64,000 nt of DNA from assembly GCF_002335525.1 (NCBI RefSeq), contig NZ_BDUF01000063.1, forward strand, positions 1 through 64,000, in the 5' to 3' direction. How positions within the stretch are numbered: position 1 is the first letter of the stretch; every line of letters begins with the position of its first letter. Shown in pieces: positions 23,939-33,258 of this stretch. The notes beneath the pieces were generated by a model. That model was given only the letters and a program-made list of their open reading frames with translations, had not been told where the DNA came from and searched no databases. Source of the stretch: Effusibacillus lacus (GTDB lineage Bacteria; Bacillota; Bacilli; Tumebacillales; Effusibacillaceae). Position numbers and translations under genes: made by a program.

Positions 23939-24670
23939 ATGAAGATCAAGGTCATGACGTTTAACATCCATCACGGAAAGGGAACGGACACAAAACTGAA
24001 CATGAATCGTATCGTTAAAGTAATGAAGGAAAGTGATGCGGATCTGATCGGTCTGAATGAAGTGGACAGGAATTTCTCAAGCAGAAGCGAGTTTATGGAT
24101 CAGGCAGCCTGGTTGGGGGAACAGTTGAATATGAACCATGCTTATGGAGCGGCGCTCACCCAAAACGAAAGGGGAACCGGCAGATTGAGGCAGTATGGGA
24201 ATGCTCTCCTGTCCCGCTATCCGATTGTATCCGAAAAAAATCATCTCTTCGATTTCTATTCGGGTCTTATCGAAGGTCGATCCCTGTTGGAAACCCGTTT
24301 GCAAATTGAGGGACAAGCACTGGATGTATATATCACCCATCTGAGTCTGAATCCCTTCCTTCATAAGAAACAAACGGATTTTATCCTGAAAAAGGCAGCG
24401 GATACCAAGCTGCCCGTTCTTCTCCTTGGAGATTGGAATATGAGGCCGGGAGCCAAAGCCTGGAGAAAAGTAACCCGGCATCTGACGGATGTTTGCGATG
24501 CTGCCGGTACCGGATCCTTGCATACGTTTCCTTCATCCCGGCCAAGAACACAGTTGGATTACATATTTGTCAGCAGAGGGTTTCACATTGAATCGGCTGA
24601 AGTAATCAAAACAATCCCCGAGGCCTCAGACCATCTACCCTTAACGGCTGAGTTGGTGTTCTCATCATGA
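23939..24670 (+). CDS. Endonuclease/exonuclease/phosphatase (EEP) family protein
   Basis: 243 residues. EEP-fold motifs in order: MTFNIHHGKG (Asn), IGLNEVDRN (Glu), THLSLNP (His), LLGDWNMRPGA (Asp, Asn) and ASDHLPL (Asp-His). Relatives act on DNA, phosphoinositides or sphingomyelin; the context of a lipid kinase and an NPP-type phosphodiesterase favours a lipid or nucleotide-sugar phosphoester. No signal peptide is seen. GGGAG 8 nt upstream supports ATG 23939; the stop overlaps the next start by 4 nt (ATGA). Confidence 0.82.
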   Translation: MKIKVMTFNIHHGKGTDTKLNMNRIVKVMKESDADLIGLNEVDRNFSSRSEFMDQAAWLGEQLNMNHAYGAALTQNERGTGRLRQYGNALLSRYPIVSEKNHLFDFYSGLIEGRSLLETRLQIEGQALDVYITHLSLNPFLHKKQTDFILKKAADTKLPVLLLGDWNMRPGAKAWRKVTRHLTDVCDAAGTGSLHTFPSSRPRTQLDYIFVSRGFHIESAEVIKTIPEASDHLPLTAELVFSS

Positions 24671-26127
24671 AAAAAGTGATTCTCCTGCTTGTGGATTCCT
24701 TAATGCCTGCTGTCTTGGAAGATTGCCTGAGGCATAAAACCGTTCCTGCTCTTCAGTTTCTGAAGGATCGGGGAAGGTACTGGCCTGATTGCGTAACCGT
24801 GTTCCCCACCATGACGGCTACGGTGGACAGTTCATTGGTAACAGGGGTTTACCCTGACCGCCATCGAATTCCCGGTCTTATTTGGTATGATCCGGAAACA
24901 AAATCCATCATCAATTACCTTAACGGATGGAGGTGTGTTTGGAAGCTGGGGCTCAATCATTGCGTGCAGAATGTTCTTTATGACCTGAATGAAAAACATC
25001 TGAGCAAACAGGTCACCACTTTGTTTGAGGAACTGGCATCCAGAGGAAAAACATCTGCCTCCCTCAATGCCATCATTCATCGAGGGACCCAAAAACATCA
25101 GGTAAGGCTTCCCTTTCTACTCAATCTTATTACCGGCTTTCGGTTTAACCAGCAGATTTCCGGACCCGATGTGCTGACACTGGGGTCAATGGTGCAAACG
25201 GATATGGAAGGGACAATTCCCTATTACCTTAAAGGTCTCAGACACTTATTCGGAATAAATGACAAATATGCCGTAACCGTTGCGATAAATCTGATCCGGT
25301 CCGGCAAGCAACCTGATTTTATGCTGGTCTACCTTCCCGACAACGATAAAAAGGTGCATAAAAAGAACCCCGCACACGCGGAAGGTTCTTTAATCCAGGT
25401 GGATCATCATCTGCAGGAAATTTTGAACGCTTTCGGTTCCTGGGAACAGGCTCTGGACCAATGCGTCTTTATTGTCACCGGCGATCACGGACAGACTCGA
25501 ATCGGCAAGGGACAGGAATTCAATGTCGATCTTGACAAGGTGTTGGAGCCTTTTCGGGTGCTTCAGCCGGGAGAACAAGCAGGGGATCATGACCTGGTGG
25601 TTTGCAACAATGAGCGAAGCGCCTATCTCTATCCTTTGAAACCGGATCAACAAGAGCTAATTTTGCAGCGTTTGTCAATGGAGTCAAGATTTGATCTGAT
25701 TGCCTGGAAGAAAGGAAAAGGAGTAGCGGTCAAAGAAGGGGGATCCGGCAGGGAAGTGTATTTCGAACCGGAAGGATCGCTGGCCGACATTTATGGAGCC
25801 ACATGGGCGATCACCGGGGAATGGGCTGTGCTGGATTTGTCCGTGAAACAGGGGATTCTGAATTATGGCTGTTATCCTGACGCACTTTCCAGGTTATATG
25901 GTGCGCTCTACTCTCAAGACATCCCCATGATTGTTGTGACTGCCCGCCCCAGATATGAATTGATAAGCCGGTACTACCCAAGGCATATGAATGGCGGCTG
26001 TCACGGTTCTTTGCATCAATACGATTCCCTGATTCCTTTGCTAGTGGCCGGAACGGAAACCCCGGTCAAAGAACCGCCGCGCCTGGTTAACTTGAAACAA
26101 TTTGTCCTTGGGCTTTTTGAAACTTGA
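24667..26127 (+). CDS. NPP/alkaline-phosphatase superfamily phosphodiesterase
   Basis: 486 residues. The start VILLLVDSLMP gives the first metal Asp, VFPTMTATVDSSLVTGVYPDRHRIPG contains the catalytic Thr of nucleotide pyrophosphatase/phosphodiesterases, and VTGDHGQT provides the second metal Asp-His. Likely hydrolyses a phosphodiester or transfers a phospho-head group. No clear signal peptide or membrane anchor is visible, so it is probably cytoplasmic. Start overlaps the EEP gene by 4 nt; a terminator follows. Confidence 0.84.
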   Translation: MKKVILLLVDSLMPAVLEDCLRHKTVPALQFLKDRGRYWPDCVTVFPTMTATVDSSLVTGVYPDRHRIPGLIWYDPETKSIINYLNGWRCVWKLGLNHCVQNVLYDLNEKHLSKQVTTLFEELASRGKTSASLNAIIHRGTQKHQVRLPFLLNLITGFRFNQQISGPDVLTLGSMVQTDMEGTIPYYLKGLRHLFGINDKYAVTVAINLIRSGKQPDFMLVYLPDNDKKVHKKNPAHAEGSLIQVDHHLQEILNAFGSWEQALDQCVFIVTGDHGQTRIGKGQEFNVDLDKVLEPFRVLQPGEQAGDHDLVVCNNERSAYLYPLKPDQQELILQRLSMESRFDLIAWKKGKGVAVKEGGSGREVYFEPEGSLADIYGATWAITGEWAVLDLSVKQGILNYGCYPDALSRLYGALYSQDIPMIVVTARPRYELISRYYPRHMNGGCHGSLHQYDSLIPLLVAGTETPVKEPPRLVNLKQFVLGLFET

Positions 26128-26146
26128 TAAACGCATCGTGGAACAA

Positions 26147-26166
26147 GCCGACTTCGCAAAGTCGGC
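26147..26166. terminator. Bidirectional terminator
   Basis: GCCGACTT (26147-26154) / AAGTCGGC (26159-26166), loop CGCA, with T-rich sequence on the plus side (CTGTTATTTGTATTTT) and convergent genes on both sides. Confidence 0.8.
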
Positions 26167-26169
26167 CTG

Positions 26170-27279
26170 TTATTTGTATTTTAAGGCAAGATACTTGGCA
26201 AAGCCCGTAATGGCGTACACGGAATCCCGGATCATCCCGGATGTCAGCACGTTTCGTCCGGGACGGGGATTGACATCCAGCACATAATACCGGCCATTCA
26301 CATCCACTCCTATGTCCAGTCCAACTAGACCCAGATTCCGTCTGTAACGGGTAAACTCCTCAGCGGTGGCAATCGCCGCTTTCGTCAATTCCTGCTTGCC
26401 GGGGAAAGGATAGCCTTCCTTGAAAGCCCACTCGCTAATCTCCTCCCAGTCTCCTTCGATTCCTCCCGAGTGCAAATTGGATACGATGGACCCCACAGGG
26501 CCTAGCTTCGGACGAATTCCGACCAATTGCCATTTACCTGTTTCGTTACGGTTCAATTGGAAGCGGAAATCAATCTTGCGGCCATCCCGTGTCAGAAGTT
26601 CAACTTTTTCCTGCGCGATGTACCGCCCTTTCTGCAGCAGATACCTAAGAAACGCGGCCAATTTTTGCCTGGAGAAGGTTCGGTCAAACCCTTTGTCCTT
26701 AATAAACCGCTGTGCCCTCACCCGTACCGAATCCTGCTGCAGCTGCAGTTCCAGAATGCCTTTGCCGCCGGTGCCCCTGACCGGCTTGAGGTAGACACAT
26801 TTCACCTGTTCCAGGAAGGAGAGTACATCTTTCACGGTCCGTACCTGTATGGTTTTGGGAATATGGCGGGACACCTGCTTGTTTCGCTTCAGGATGTCGG
26901 CGATGCGGTTTTTCTGAAACAGGGCAGGGTTGAATACCGGGATTCCCTTTTTCTGAAACTCCCTTTTGACGGTTAACGCGCCGGTTTGTCTCAATGCTCG
27001 CAGCAACACATTTTCATACACCACATCGGGCATCCGGTGCCACTTCCGGACCCATCCGCTTTTGCCGTCACTGGAAGAACAGGACCAGGCGTGCACCCGG
27101 TTCTGAAAGAAATTGACATCTTCCGGATGGAAAAAAATCACCTTCACTTCATGGCGGAGTCCGGCCTGGTGAAAGTGGCGCCAGGTGGTCGAAGGCACAT
27201 ACCCTTCCTTCGAAGACAAAGGGCTGTGCCGGTTTGGCAGGGAAACCGTCATCACGCCAAAAAGCACATTTTTGTCCAT
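26170..27279 (-). CDS. YheC/YheD-family ATP-grasp protein (spore coat associated)
   Basis: 369 residues. The N-terminal ~100 residues are the YheC/D leader domain; the ATP-grasp part shows VYLKPVRGTGGKGI (~residue 165), KIDFRFQLNRNETGKW and the Mg-binding YVLDVNPRPG near the C-terminus. Family members in Bacillus are sporulation-associated; their substrates are unknown. A second member lies at 60911-62278 with only modest similarity. ATG 27279 with GGGG upstream. Confidence 0.85.
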   Translation of the reverse strand: MDKNVLFGVMTVSLPNRHSPLSSKEGYVPSTTWRHFHQAGLRHEVKVIFFHPEDVNFFQNRVHAWSCSSSDGKSGWVRKWHRMPDVVYENVLLRALRQTGALTVKREFQKKGIPVFNPALFQKNRIADILKRNKQVSRHIPKTIQVRTVKDVLSFLEQVKCVYLKPVRGTGGKGILELQLQQDSVRVRAQRFIKDKGFDRTFSRQKLAAFLRYLLQKGRYIAQEKVELLTRDGRKIDFRFQLNRNETGKWQLVGIRPKLGPVGSIVSNLHSGGIEGDWEEISEWAFKEGYPFPGKQELTKAAIATAEEFTRYRRNLGLVGLDIGVDVNGRYYVLDVNPRPGRNVLTSGMIRDSVYAITGFAKYLALKYK

Positions 27280-27440
27280 ACAAGTCCCCCATTGCTTAAC
27301 TCAATACTTCATGATATTCGTCAAACGGAGATTGGTTATGGAATAGTGGAAAAGATCGTAAGCGTTGGCGGAATGGCGCATACTACCTGATGGTGGAGGG
27401 GGGGCAGGGAATGCCGATTCACATTTTTGTAAAAAGCCTA

Positions 27441-27479
27441 TCGAAATCTATTCCAAAATCATCTATAATACATATAGAT
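27441..27479 (+). promoter_or_regulatory. Probable acnA promoter and adjacent dyad half-site
   Basis: In the 300-bp gap before acnA, TATAAT (27464-27469) sits 17 nt after TCGAAA (27441-27446, 4 of 6 to the -35 consensus). Immediately downstream, ACATATAGAT (27470-27479) repeats 10 of 12 bases of the twin sites before phaQ (63331-63359). The rest of the gap has no gene. Confidence 0.45.
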
Positions 27480-27579
27480 TCATTAAATGAAACGTCGTTT
27501 TAACAGATGAAACCCTGGGGAAACTAAGTGTCGAGCGCTAAGTTGCCACTATGGGGGTAATTGTGAGGGAGGTTGTACT

Positions 27580-30285
27580 ATGGCACAAGACAAATTCTCA
27601 GCCCGCCGCCAACTGCAAGTGGGCGGCAAACAGTATGTCTACTATTCACTGCCGGCCCTTGAAGAAGCGAAGCTGGGCCCTGTCTCCAAGCTTCCGTTCT
27701 CGATCAAGGTGCTCCTGGAAGCGGCCGTCCGTCAATTTGACGGGGTTGCCATTACGGAAGACCATGTGAAGAAAATCGCCAACTGGACGGAAGAGCGCGA
27801 TCTCAACCAGGAGATTCCTTTCAAGATGGCGCGGATTGTACTGCAGGACTTCACCGGCGTTCCGGCCGTAGTGGATCTTGCGGCCATGCGCGACGCGATG
27901 AAGAAGATGGGCAAAGACCCGCAGAAGATCAACCCGCTGGTGCCTGTTGACCTGGTCATTGACCATTCTGTGATGGTGGACTATTTCGGCAGCGAAGATG
28001 CCCTTGAGCAAAACATGAAACTCGAGTTTGAGCGCAATGGCGAGCGTTACCGCTTTCTCCGCTGGGCGCAGACCGCATTCAACAACTTCCGTGCCGTTCC
28101 TCCGGCCACCGGGATCATCCACCAGGTGAACCTGGAGTATCTCGCGTCTGTTGCCATGACGGCGGAAGTGGATGGGGAAACCCAAGTATTCCCGGATTCC
28201 CTTGTAGGTACGGACTCCCACACCACCATGATCAACGGCCTCGGGGTTGTCGGCTGGGGGGTAGGCGGTATCGAGGCGGAAGCCGGAATGCTCGGACAAC
28301 CGCTCTACTTTGTCACACCTGAAGTTGTGGGCTTCAAACTGACTGGCGAACTGGCAGAAGGAGCAACCGCAACCGACCTGGCGCTCACCGTGACCAATAT
28401 TTTGCGGAAGAAAGGCGTTGTCGGTAAGTTCGTCGAGTTCTTCGGACCCGGCGTCAGCAAGATGAGCCTGGCAGACCGCGCCACCGTTGCCAACATGGCT
28501 CCTGAGTACGGCGCTACGATGGGCTTCTTCCCGGTTGACGAAGAAACACTGAACTATATGCGCTTGACCGGTCGCAGCGAAGAACAGATCGCGCTGGTGG
28601 AAGCTTACTACAAGGCACAAGGAATGTTCCGCACCGACGATATGGCGGATCCCGTGTTCTCCGATGTTGTGGAACTCGACCTGTCGGCTGTGGTTCCGTC
28701 CCTTGCAGGTCCGAAGCGTCCGCAAGACCGTATCGAACTGTCTGCCATGAAAGAGGGCTTCAACACGGCCATTCGCACACCGATTGAAAAAGGCGGCTTT
28801 GGTCTGACTGAGGAACAAATCAACAAAGAAGCGAAAGTGGAGCACCCGAACGGCGAAGTCTCCACTCTGCGCACCGGATCTGTCGTGATCGCTGCCATCA
28901 CCAGCTGTACCAACACCTCCAACCCGAGCGTGCTGATCGGTGCCGGTCTGCTGGCGAAGAAAGCCGTTGAGAAAGGCCTCAAGAAGCCTGCTTTCGTGAA
29001 GAGTTCTCTGGCGCCCGGTTCCCGCGTTGTGGCGGATTACCTGGCAGAAGCGGGCCTCATGGAATACCTGGAAGCTCTTGGTTTCCACATTGTCGGATAC
29101 GGATGCGCAACCTGTATCGGGAACTCCGGTCCGCTGCCGGAAGAAATCAGCAAGGGAATTGCGGACAGCGATCTGACCGTTGCGGCTGTTCTGTCCGGCA
29201 ACCGGAACTTCGAAGGCCGCGTTCACCCGCAAGTGAAGGCTAACTATCTGGCTTCGCCGCCACTGGTTGTCGCATACGCGCTGGCGGGGAACGTGGACAT
29301 CGATCTGACAACCGAGCCGATTGGTTATGGCAAAAACAATGAGCCGGTGTATCTAAAGGATATCTGGCCGTCTTCCGAAGAGATCAAGGAAGCCATCAAC
29401 AAAGCGGTTCGTCCGGAACTGTTCCGTCAGCGCTATGCCAACGTCTTCACCGGCAATGAAGTTTGGAACCGGATTGACGCACCGACCGGAACCCTGTACA
29501 ACTGGGATGAAAACTCAACCTATATCGCGAACCCGCCGTTCTTCACCGACCTTGGCGAAGATCTGAACGCGATTCAGGAAATCAAGGGTGCGAAGACCCT
29601 GCTGCTGCTTGGCGATTCGGTAACCACCGACCATATTTCGCCGGCGGGAAGCATCAAGGCGGACAGCCCGGCTGGCAAATACCTGCAGGAGCATGGTGTG
29701 GCACCCGTTGACTTCAACTCCTACGGTTCCCGCCGCGGTAACCACGAAGTGATGATGCGAGGAACCTTCGCCAACATCCGGATCCGCAACCAGGTGGCTC
29801 CGGGTACGGAAGGTGGCGTAACCACCTACCTGCCAACCGGCGAAGTGATGTCTGTGTACGATGCTTCCATGAAGTATCAAGAAAATAATGTTCCGCTGGT
29901 TGTCATTGCCGGCAAGGAATACGGAACCGGAAGCTCCCGTGACTGGGCGGCGAAAGGGACCTTCCTGCTGGGCGTGAAAGCGGTCATCGCCGAAAGCTTC
30001 GAGCGGATTCACCGCAGCAACCTGGTGGGCATGGGCGTACTGCCGTTGCAGTTCACCGAGGGCGTAAGCTGGAAGACCCTTGGCATCACCGGCCAGGAAA
30101 CCTTTGACATTGTGGGCCTCAGCGATGCGATCCAACCGGGTCAGAAAGCGAAAGTCGTCGCAACCCGTCCGGACGGCAGCTCCTTCGAATTCGATGTGAT
30201 TGTGCGCCTGGACAGCGTGGTGGACATCGACTACTACCGCAACGGAGGCATCCTGCAAAAAGTACTGCGCCAACTGGCGAAGTAA
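27580..30285 (+). CDS. acnA: Aconitate hydratase
   Basis: 901 residues, full-length AcnA/IRP1-type aconitase (citrate to isocitrate, TCA cycle). The three 4Fe-4S cysteines are in [10 protein letters not shown] and ATCIGNSG (CxxC), the substrate-binding SRDWAAKG motif is near the C-terminus, and [21 protein letters not shown] is intact. GGGAGG lies 7 nt before the ATG. Codon use is strongly biased (GC-rich third positions compared with neighbours), giving a 528-codon antisense shadow at 27646-29232. Monocistronic, closed by the terminator at 30353. Confidence 0.97.
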   Translation: MAQDKFSARRQLQVGGKQYVYYSLPALEEAKLGPVSKLPFSIKVLLEAAVRQFDGVAITEDHVKKIANWTEERDLNQEIPFKMARIVLQDFTGVPAVVDLAAMRDAMKKMGKDPQKINPLVPVDLVIDHSVMVDYFGSEDALEQNMKLEFERNGERYRFLRWAQTAFNNFRAVPPATGIIHQVNLEYLASVAMTAEVDGETQVFPDSLVGTDSHTTMINGLGVVGWGVGGIEAEAGMLGQPLYFVTPEVVGFKLTGELAEGATATDLALTVTNILRKKGVVGKFVEFFGPGVSKMSLADRATVANMAPEYGATMGFFPVDEETLNYMRLTGRSEEQIALVEAYYKAQGMFRTDDMADPVFSDVVELDLSAVVPSLAGPKRPQDRIELSAMKEGFNTAIRTPIEKGGFGLTEEQINKEAKVEHPNGEVSTLRTGSVVIAAITSCTNTSNPSVLIGAGLLAKKAVEKGLKKPAFVKSSLAPGSRVVADYLAEAGLMEYLEALGFHIVGYGCATCIGNSGPLPEEISKGIADSDLTVAAVLSGNRNFEGRVHPQVKANYLASPPLVVAYALAGNVDIDLTTEPIGYGKNNEPVYLKDIWPSSEEIKEAINKAVRPELFRQRYANVFTGNEVWNRIDAPTGTLYNWDENSTYIANPPFFTDLGEDLNAIQEIKGAKTLLLLGDSVTTDHISPAGSIKADSPAGKYLQEHGVAPVDFNSYGSRRGNHEVMMRGTFANIRIRNQVAPGTEGGVTTYLPTGEVMSVYDASMKYQENNVPLVVIAGKEYGTGSSRDWAAKGTFLLGVKAVIAESFERIHRSNLVGMGVLPLQFTEGVSWKTLGITGQETFDIVGLSDAIQPGQKAKVVATRPDGSSFEFDVIVRLDSVVDIDYYRNGGILQKVLRQLAK

Positions 30286-30352
30286 TAAAAAGATAAAAGA
30301 GAAACAATCGGAGAAGAGAGACTCCGGAAACTCAAGCCGAATCGAGCGGATT

Positions 30353-30406
30353 CAAAGGGGCTGGCCCAAAAGCAGATGCGTCTGCTTTCAGGGCACAGCC
30401 CCTTTG
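30353..30406 (+). terminator. Terminator after acnA
   Basis: CAAAGGGGCTG (30353-30363) / CAGCCCCTTTG (30396-30406) enclose an inner hairpin AGCAGA-TGCG-TCTGCT (30371-30386). The T tract is poor, but the structure is the large double hairpin common after Bacillales genes. Confidence 0.65.
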
Positions 30407-30506
30407 GCTTGTCGAATATCATTCTGACAATCGGGGGCGGACGGGATTATGTCCAGGGGGAATATATTCGGGGTTTGTCCGTCTGCCGTAGGTTCCCCAA
30501 GTGGGA

Positions 30507-30590
30507 ATAAGGGTTTTTGAGGTGCTTATTTTCGAATTCAAGGGGTCCGTTTATTGCATAAGGATTCTTGAGGTACTTATTTGGGGATTC
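30507..30590 (+). repeat. Imperfect 33-nt direct repeat in intergenic gap
   Basis: Two copies (30507-30539 and 30558-30590, spacing 51) differ at about six positions; each begins ATAAG and contains CTTAT 13 nt later, so each can fold as a short hairpin, and both end ATTC. A weaker third copy (TTAAGGTGCTTAAAA) is near 30618. This gap (30410-30784) otherwise holds no gene. Confidence 0.5.
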
Positions 30591-30784
30591 CTGTCTCCTT
30601 CTAGATTCGGAATGATGATTAAGGTGCTTAAAATGTTTATTTGTAAAAATGGCTGCAAAGGAAAAGGTGATAGGTGACTGAAAATCCCTTATGATCCTTA
30701 CTCACTCTTCACGGTGGTTAACGCTAAAAGCTTCTTTTCTGATAGAATAAGGACAGAGCAAAAAAACTGGCAGGGGGATCGCAT

Positions 30785-31780
30785 ATGATTAAAAAGTTTC
30801 GTGCGTTGTGGGTTGAGAAGACAGAAGATTCTTTCTCGGTAAGCGTAAAAGAGTTGGGGCTTTCGGATCTGCCGGAAGGAGACGTTACCATCCGGGTTGC
30901 TTATTCGAGCGTGAACTACAAAGATGGGCTTGCCTGCATCCCAAATGGCAAGATTGTAAGATCCTATCCCTTTATTCCCGGCATCGACCTGGCTGGCACT
31001 GTGGTGGACTCGAAGGACAGCCGGTTCAAAGAAGGGGATCAGGTGGTTATTACCGGGTATGAATTGGGTGTTGCCCACTTTGGCGGATTCAGCGAATATG
31101 CCCGGGTCCCGGCCGATTGGGTGGTGCCGCTGCCGAAAGGGCTGAGCCTGAAAGAAGCAATGGCCATCGGAACGGCGGGATTCACAGCCGCACTCTCCGT
31201 GCAGCGGCTGGAAGACAACGGACTCAACCCTGAGCGCGGGCCTGTGATCGTGACAGGTGCCACAGGCGGTGTCGGAAGCACGGCGGTTGCCATGTTGGCA
31301 GGCCTTGGCTATCACGTCGCAGCCAGCACCGGCAAGGCGTCAGAGCATGAATACTTACATACGCTGGGTGCCAAAGAGATCCTGGGCCGGGAAGAAGTAA
31401 CCGACACCAGCCGTCCTCTGCAAAAAGAACGCTGGGCAGGAGCGGTGGACCCGGTCGGCGGAAAGACACTGGCCTACCTGCTGAGCACCACAAAATACGG
31501 CGGTTCGGTAGCGGTCAGCGGCCTGACAGGCGGAACCGATCTGGCAACAACGGTGTTCCCGTTCATCCTCCGGGGTGTCAACCTGCTGGGGATCGATTCG
31601 GTCTACTGTCCGATGGACGTTCGTCTCAAGTTGTGGGAACGCCTGGCCAGCGACCTGAAACCGGCCAACCTGCTGGATCAGATCGGATATGAGATCTCGC
31701 TTGAGGAACTTCCTGATACAGTCGGGAAGATCTTGAAAGGTGAGGTTCGTGGGCGGACTGTTGTTAGGTTGGAGGCTTAA
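30785..31780 (+). CDS. YhdH/YhfP-family quinone oxidoreductase, acryloyl-CoA reductase-like
   Basis: 331 residues, zinc-free MDR-fold NADPH oxidoreductase. N-terminal VAYSSVNYKDGLAC and FIPGIDLAGTVV are typical of the AcuI/YhdH group; the Rossmann motif is VTGATGGVGSTAVAML (~residue 157). AcuI-type relatives reduce acryloyl-CoA to propionyl-CoA. No AcuH or DddD-like partner is next to it, so the substrate remains open. ATG 30785 with AGGGGGAT upstream; closed by the terminator at 31815. Confidence 0.86.
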   Translation: MIKKFRALWVEKTEDSFSVSVKELGLSDLPEGDVTIRVAYSSVNYKDGLACIPNGKIVRSYPFIPGIDLAGTVVDSKDSRFKEGDQVVITGYELGVAHFGGFSEYARVPADWVVPLPKGLSLKEAMAIGTAGFTAALSVQRLEDNGLNPERGPVIVTGATGGVGSTAVAMLAGLGYHVAASTGKASEHEYLHTLGAKEILGREEVTDTSRPLQKERWAGAVDPVGGKTLAYLLSTTKYGGSVAVSGLTGGTDLATTVFPFILRGVNLLGIDSVYCPMDVRLKLWERLASDLKPANLLDQIGYEISLEELPDTVGKILKGEVRGRTVVRLEA

Positions 31781-31810
31781 CCCGGTAAAGCGGGCAAGTG
31801 ACTTGAATAA

Positions 31811-31900
31811 CAGTAAGGGTTGGGATCGGCTCCCAACCCTTTTTTCTCGTTCGATTGTCTTTGGATCTTATATAGATAAGGATTGGGAAAGGGGAAAACC
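31811..31900 (+). repeat. Terminator-containing flanking repeat, copy A
   Basis: Begins with a perfect terminator, AAGGGTTGGGA (31815-31825) / TCCCAACCCTT (31831-31841), then TTTTT. The next ~50 bp resemble the sequence after the terminator at 43391: both keep GTTCRATTRTSTTTGG, a GATA-containing middle, GGATTGGG and an A/G-rich end. Copy B is at 43386-43475; together they bound the ROK-to-kinase module. Confidence 0.7.
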
Positions 31901-31929
31901 ATCCCTGAATTCAACAAATCAACAAGAAT

Positions 31930-32023
31930 TTGTACCGTTTAAGAAAAAAATTATAAAATTTCGCAAGTTCGAAAGGAATTCCTTGATCCACCCCGAATAT
32001 CTTAGTTAGTAAAGTTAACTAAG
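31930..32023 (+). promoter_or_regulatory. Promoter and ROK-type operator
   Basis: TTGTAC (31930-31935) and TATAAA (31952-31957) are 16 nt apart. Downstream is a perfect palindrome, CTTAGTTA-N7-TAACTAAG (32001-32023), very close to known XylR/NagC operator halves (TTAGTT...AACTAA). It ends 13 nt before the ROK start codon, so autorepression by roadblock is likely. Confidence 0.78.
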
Positions 32024-32035
32024 AGAGGGATTCAT

Positions 32036-33244
32036 GTGCAGGACCGGCGTCCGCGTGGAAATGTGCAATTGATGAAGCAATTGAATCGAGAAGCGATTTT
32101 GCAGCATATCCGGGAACAGGGACAGATCTCCCGTGCCGGCTTGGCGGAACTGACGGCTCTGAGCAAGCCGAGTATTTCGGCCCTGGTAGATGAACTGCTG
32201 CAGGAGGGCTGGATCAGGGAAGTCGGAATCGGGGAATCCAGCGGGGGAAGAAGGCCTATCTTGCTTGAACTGAATTCCGAAGGCTTTGCCATTGTGGGTG
32301 CGGTGTTCGAAGGGACCGGTCTGGAGATGGCAGTATCCAACCTGAACGGAGAAGTACTCGGAGTGCAACACGTGACGATCAAAACGGATGCATCGGGGCA
32401 AGTTGTCCTCGACGCATTGGAGAAAGAGATTCTCACATTCTTGATCCGTGAACAAGTCAATCTTGATCAGGTTCTGGGAATAGGCATCGGGTTGCCGGGT
32501 GTTACCCAGAGAGGGAATGGAACCATCCACTTCTCTCCAAGTACGGGGTGGAACAACTGGCCCATCCGTCAGGAACTGGAAAGACGCTTATCAACTCCCG
32601 TATTTTTGGAAAATGATGTAAATCTTATGGCGCTGGGTGAGTTTTATAAAGGGGCCGGGCAGGGAACCCAGCATCTGGTGTACATCCATATAGGAACGGG
32701 AATCGGCGCCGGAATCATCCTGAATGGACAGTTATATCGGGGATTTTCCGAAGCTTCCGGCGAAATCGGGTACCAGGTGATTGGCAACCCCATCAAACGC
32801 GACAAAAGCGAATATGGAATTTTTGAAGGGAATTATGCGTCAGCAGCCATATTGCAGCGAATCAACTCCATACCCGGTTTGCGGGGATTGGGTGAACTTT
32901 TTGCCAGTGATGAAAACGCTGTCAGAAAGCTTGTGGACTTGGCGGGAGAGTTTCCGGAGTTGAGGGAAATTCTTGAGGATGCCTATACACATTGGGCCTA
33001 TGGAATCGCCAATGTAGTGTGCGTGTTAAATCCGGAAGTAGTCATACTGGGGGGTGATATTTTCCATATAGGTGAAGCTGGGCTGCAACGGATCCGCGAG
33101 ATTGTGGAACAAATCGTTCCAGTGATGCCCAGACTGAAATTTGCGGAATTGGGAGAACGTGCAGGCGTGATTGGTGCGGTCTTTCATGTGCTCGAAGCGG
33201 ATCGCTCATTGTCAGGTAAACTTGGGGGTGTAAGTTGGAAATGA
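32036..33244 (+). CDS. ROK-family transcriptional repressor
   Basis: 402 residues: an N-terminal winged HTH (NREAILQHIREQGQISRAGLAELTALSKPSISALVDELLQEGWI, ~15-65) and a ROK kinase-fold domain (IGIGLPGVTQ, LENDVNLMALGEFYKGAG, IHIGTGIGAGIILNGQLYRG). The CxCGxxGC zinc site of many ROK proteins is absent after GEIGY, so it follows the Cys-poor regulator branch. The GTG start at 32036 follows GAGAGGG; an overlapping ATG at 32034 is out of frame. It heads the module and likely senses its sugar or sugar-like substrate. Confidence 0.87.
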   Translation: MQDRRPRGNVQLMKQLNREAILQHIREQGQISRAGLAELTALSKPSISALVDELLQEGWIREVGIGESSGGRRPILLELNSEGFAIVGAVFEGTGLEMAVSNLNGEVLGVQHVTIKTDASGQVVLDALEKEILTFLIREQVNLDQVLGIGIGLPGVTQRGNGTIHFSPSTGWNNWPIRQELERRLSTPVFLENDVNLMALGEFYKGAGQGTQHLVYIHIGTGIGAGIILNGQLYRGFSEASGEIGYQVIGNPIKRDKSEYGIFEGNYASAAILQRINSIPGLRGLGELFASDENAVRKLVDLAGEFPELREILEDAYTHWAYGIANVVCVLNPEVVILGGDIFHIGEAGLQRIREIVEQIVPVMPRLKFAELGERAGVIGAVFHVLEADRSLSGKLGGVSWK

Positions 33245-33258
33245 AAGGAGCTTGGTTA

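Noticed and set aside
27646-29232. 528-codon open frame antisense to acnA
   Set aside because: Same reason: frame produced by GC-rich third positions of aconitase.
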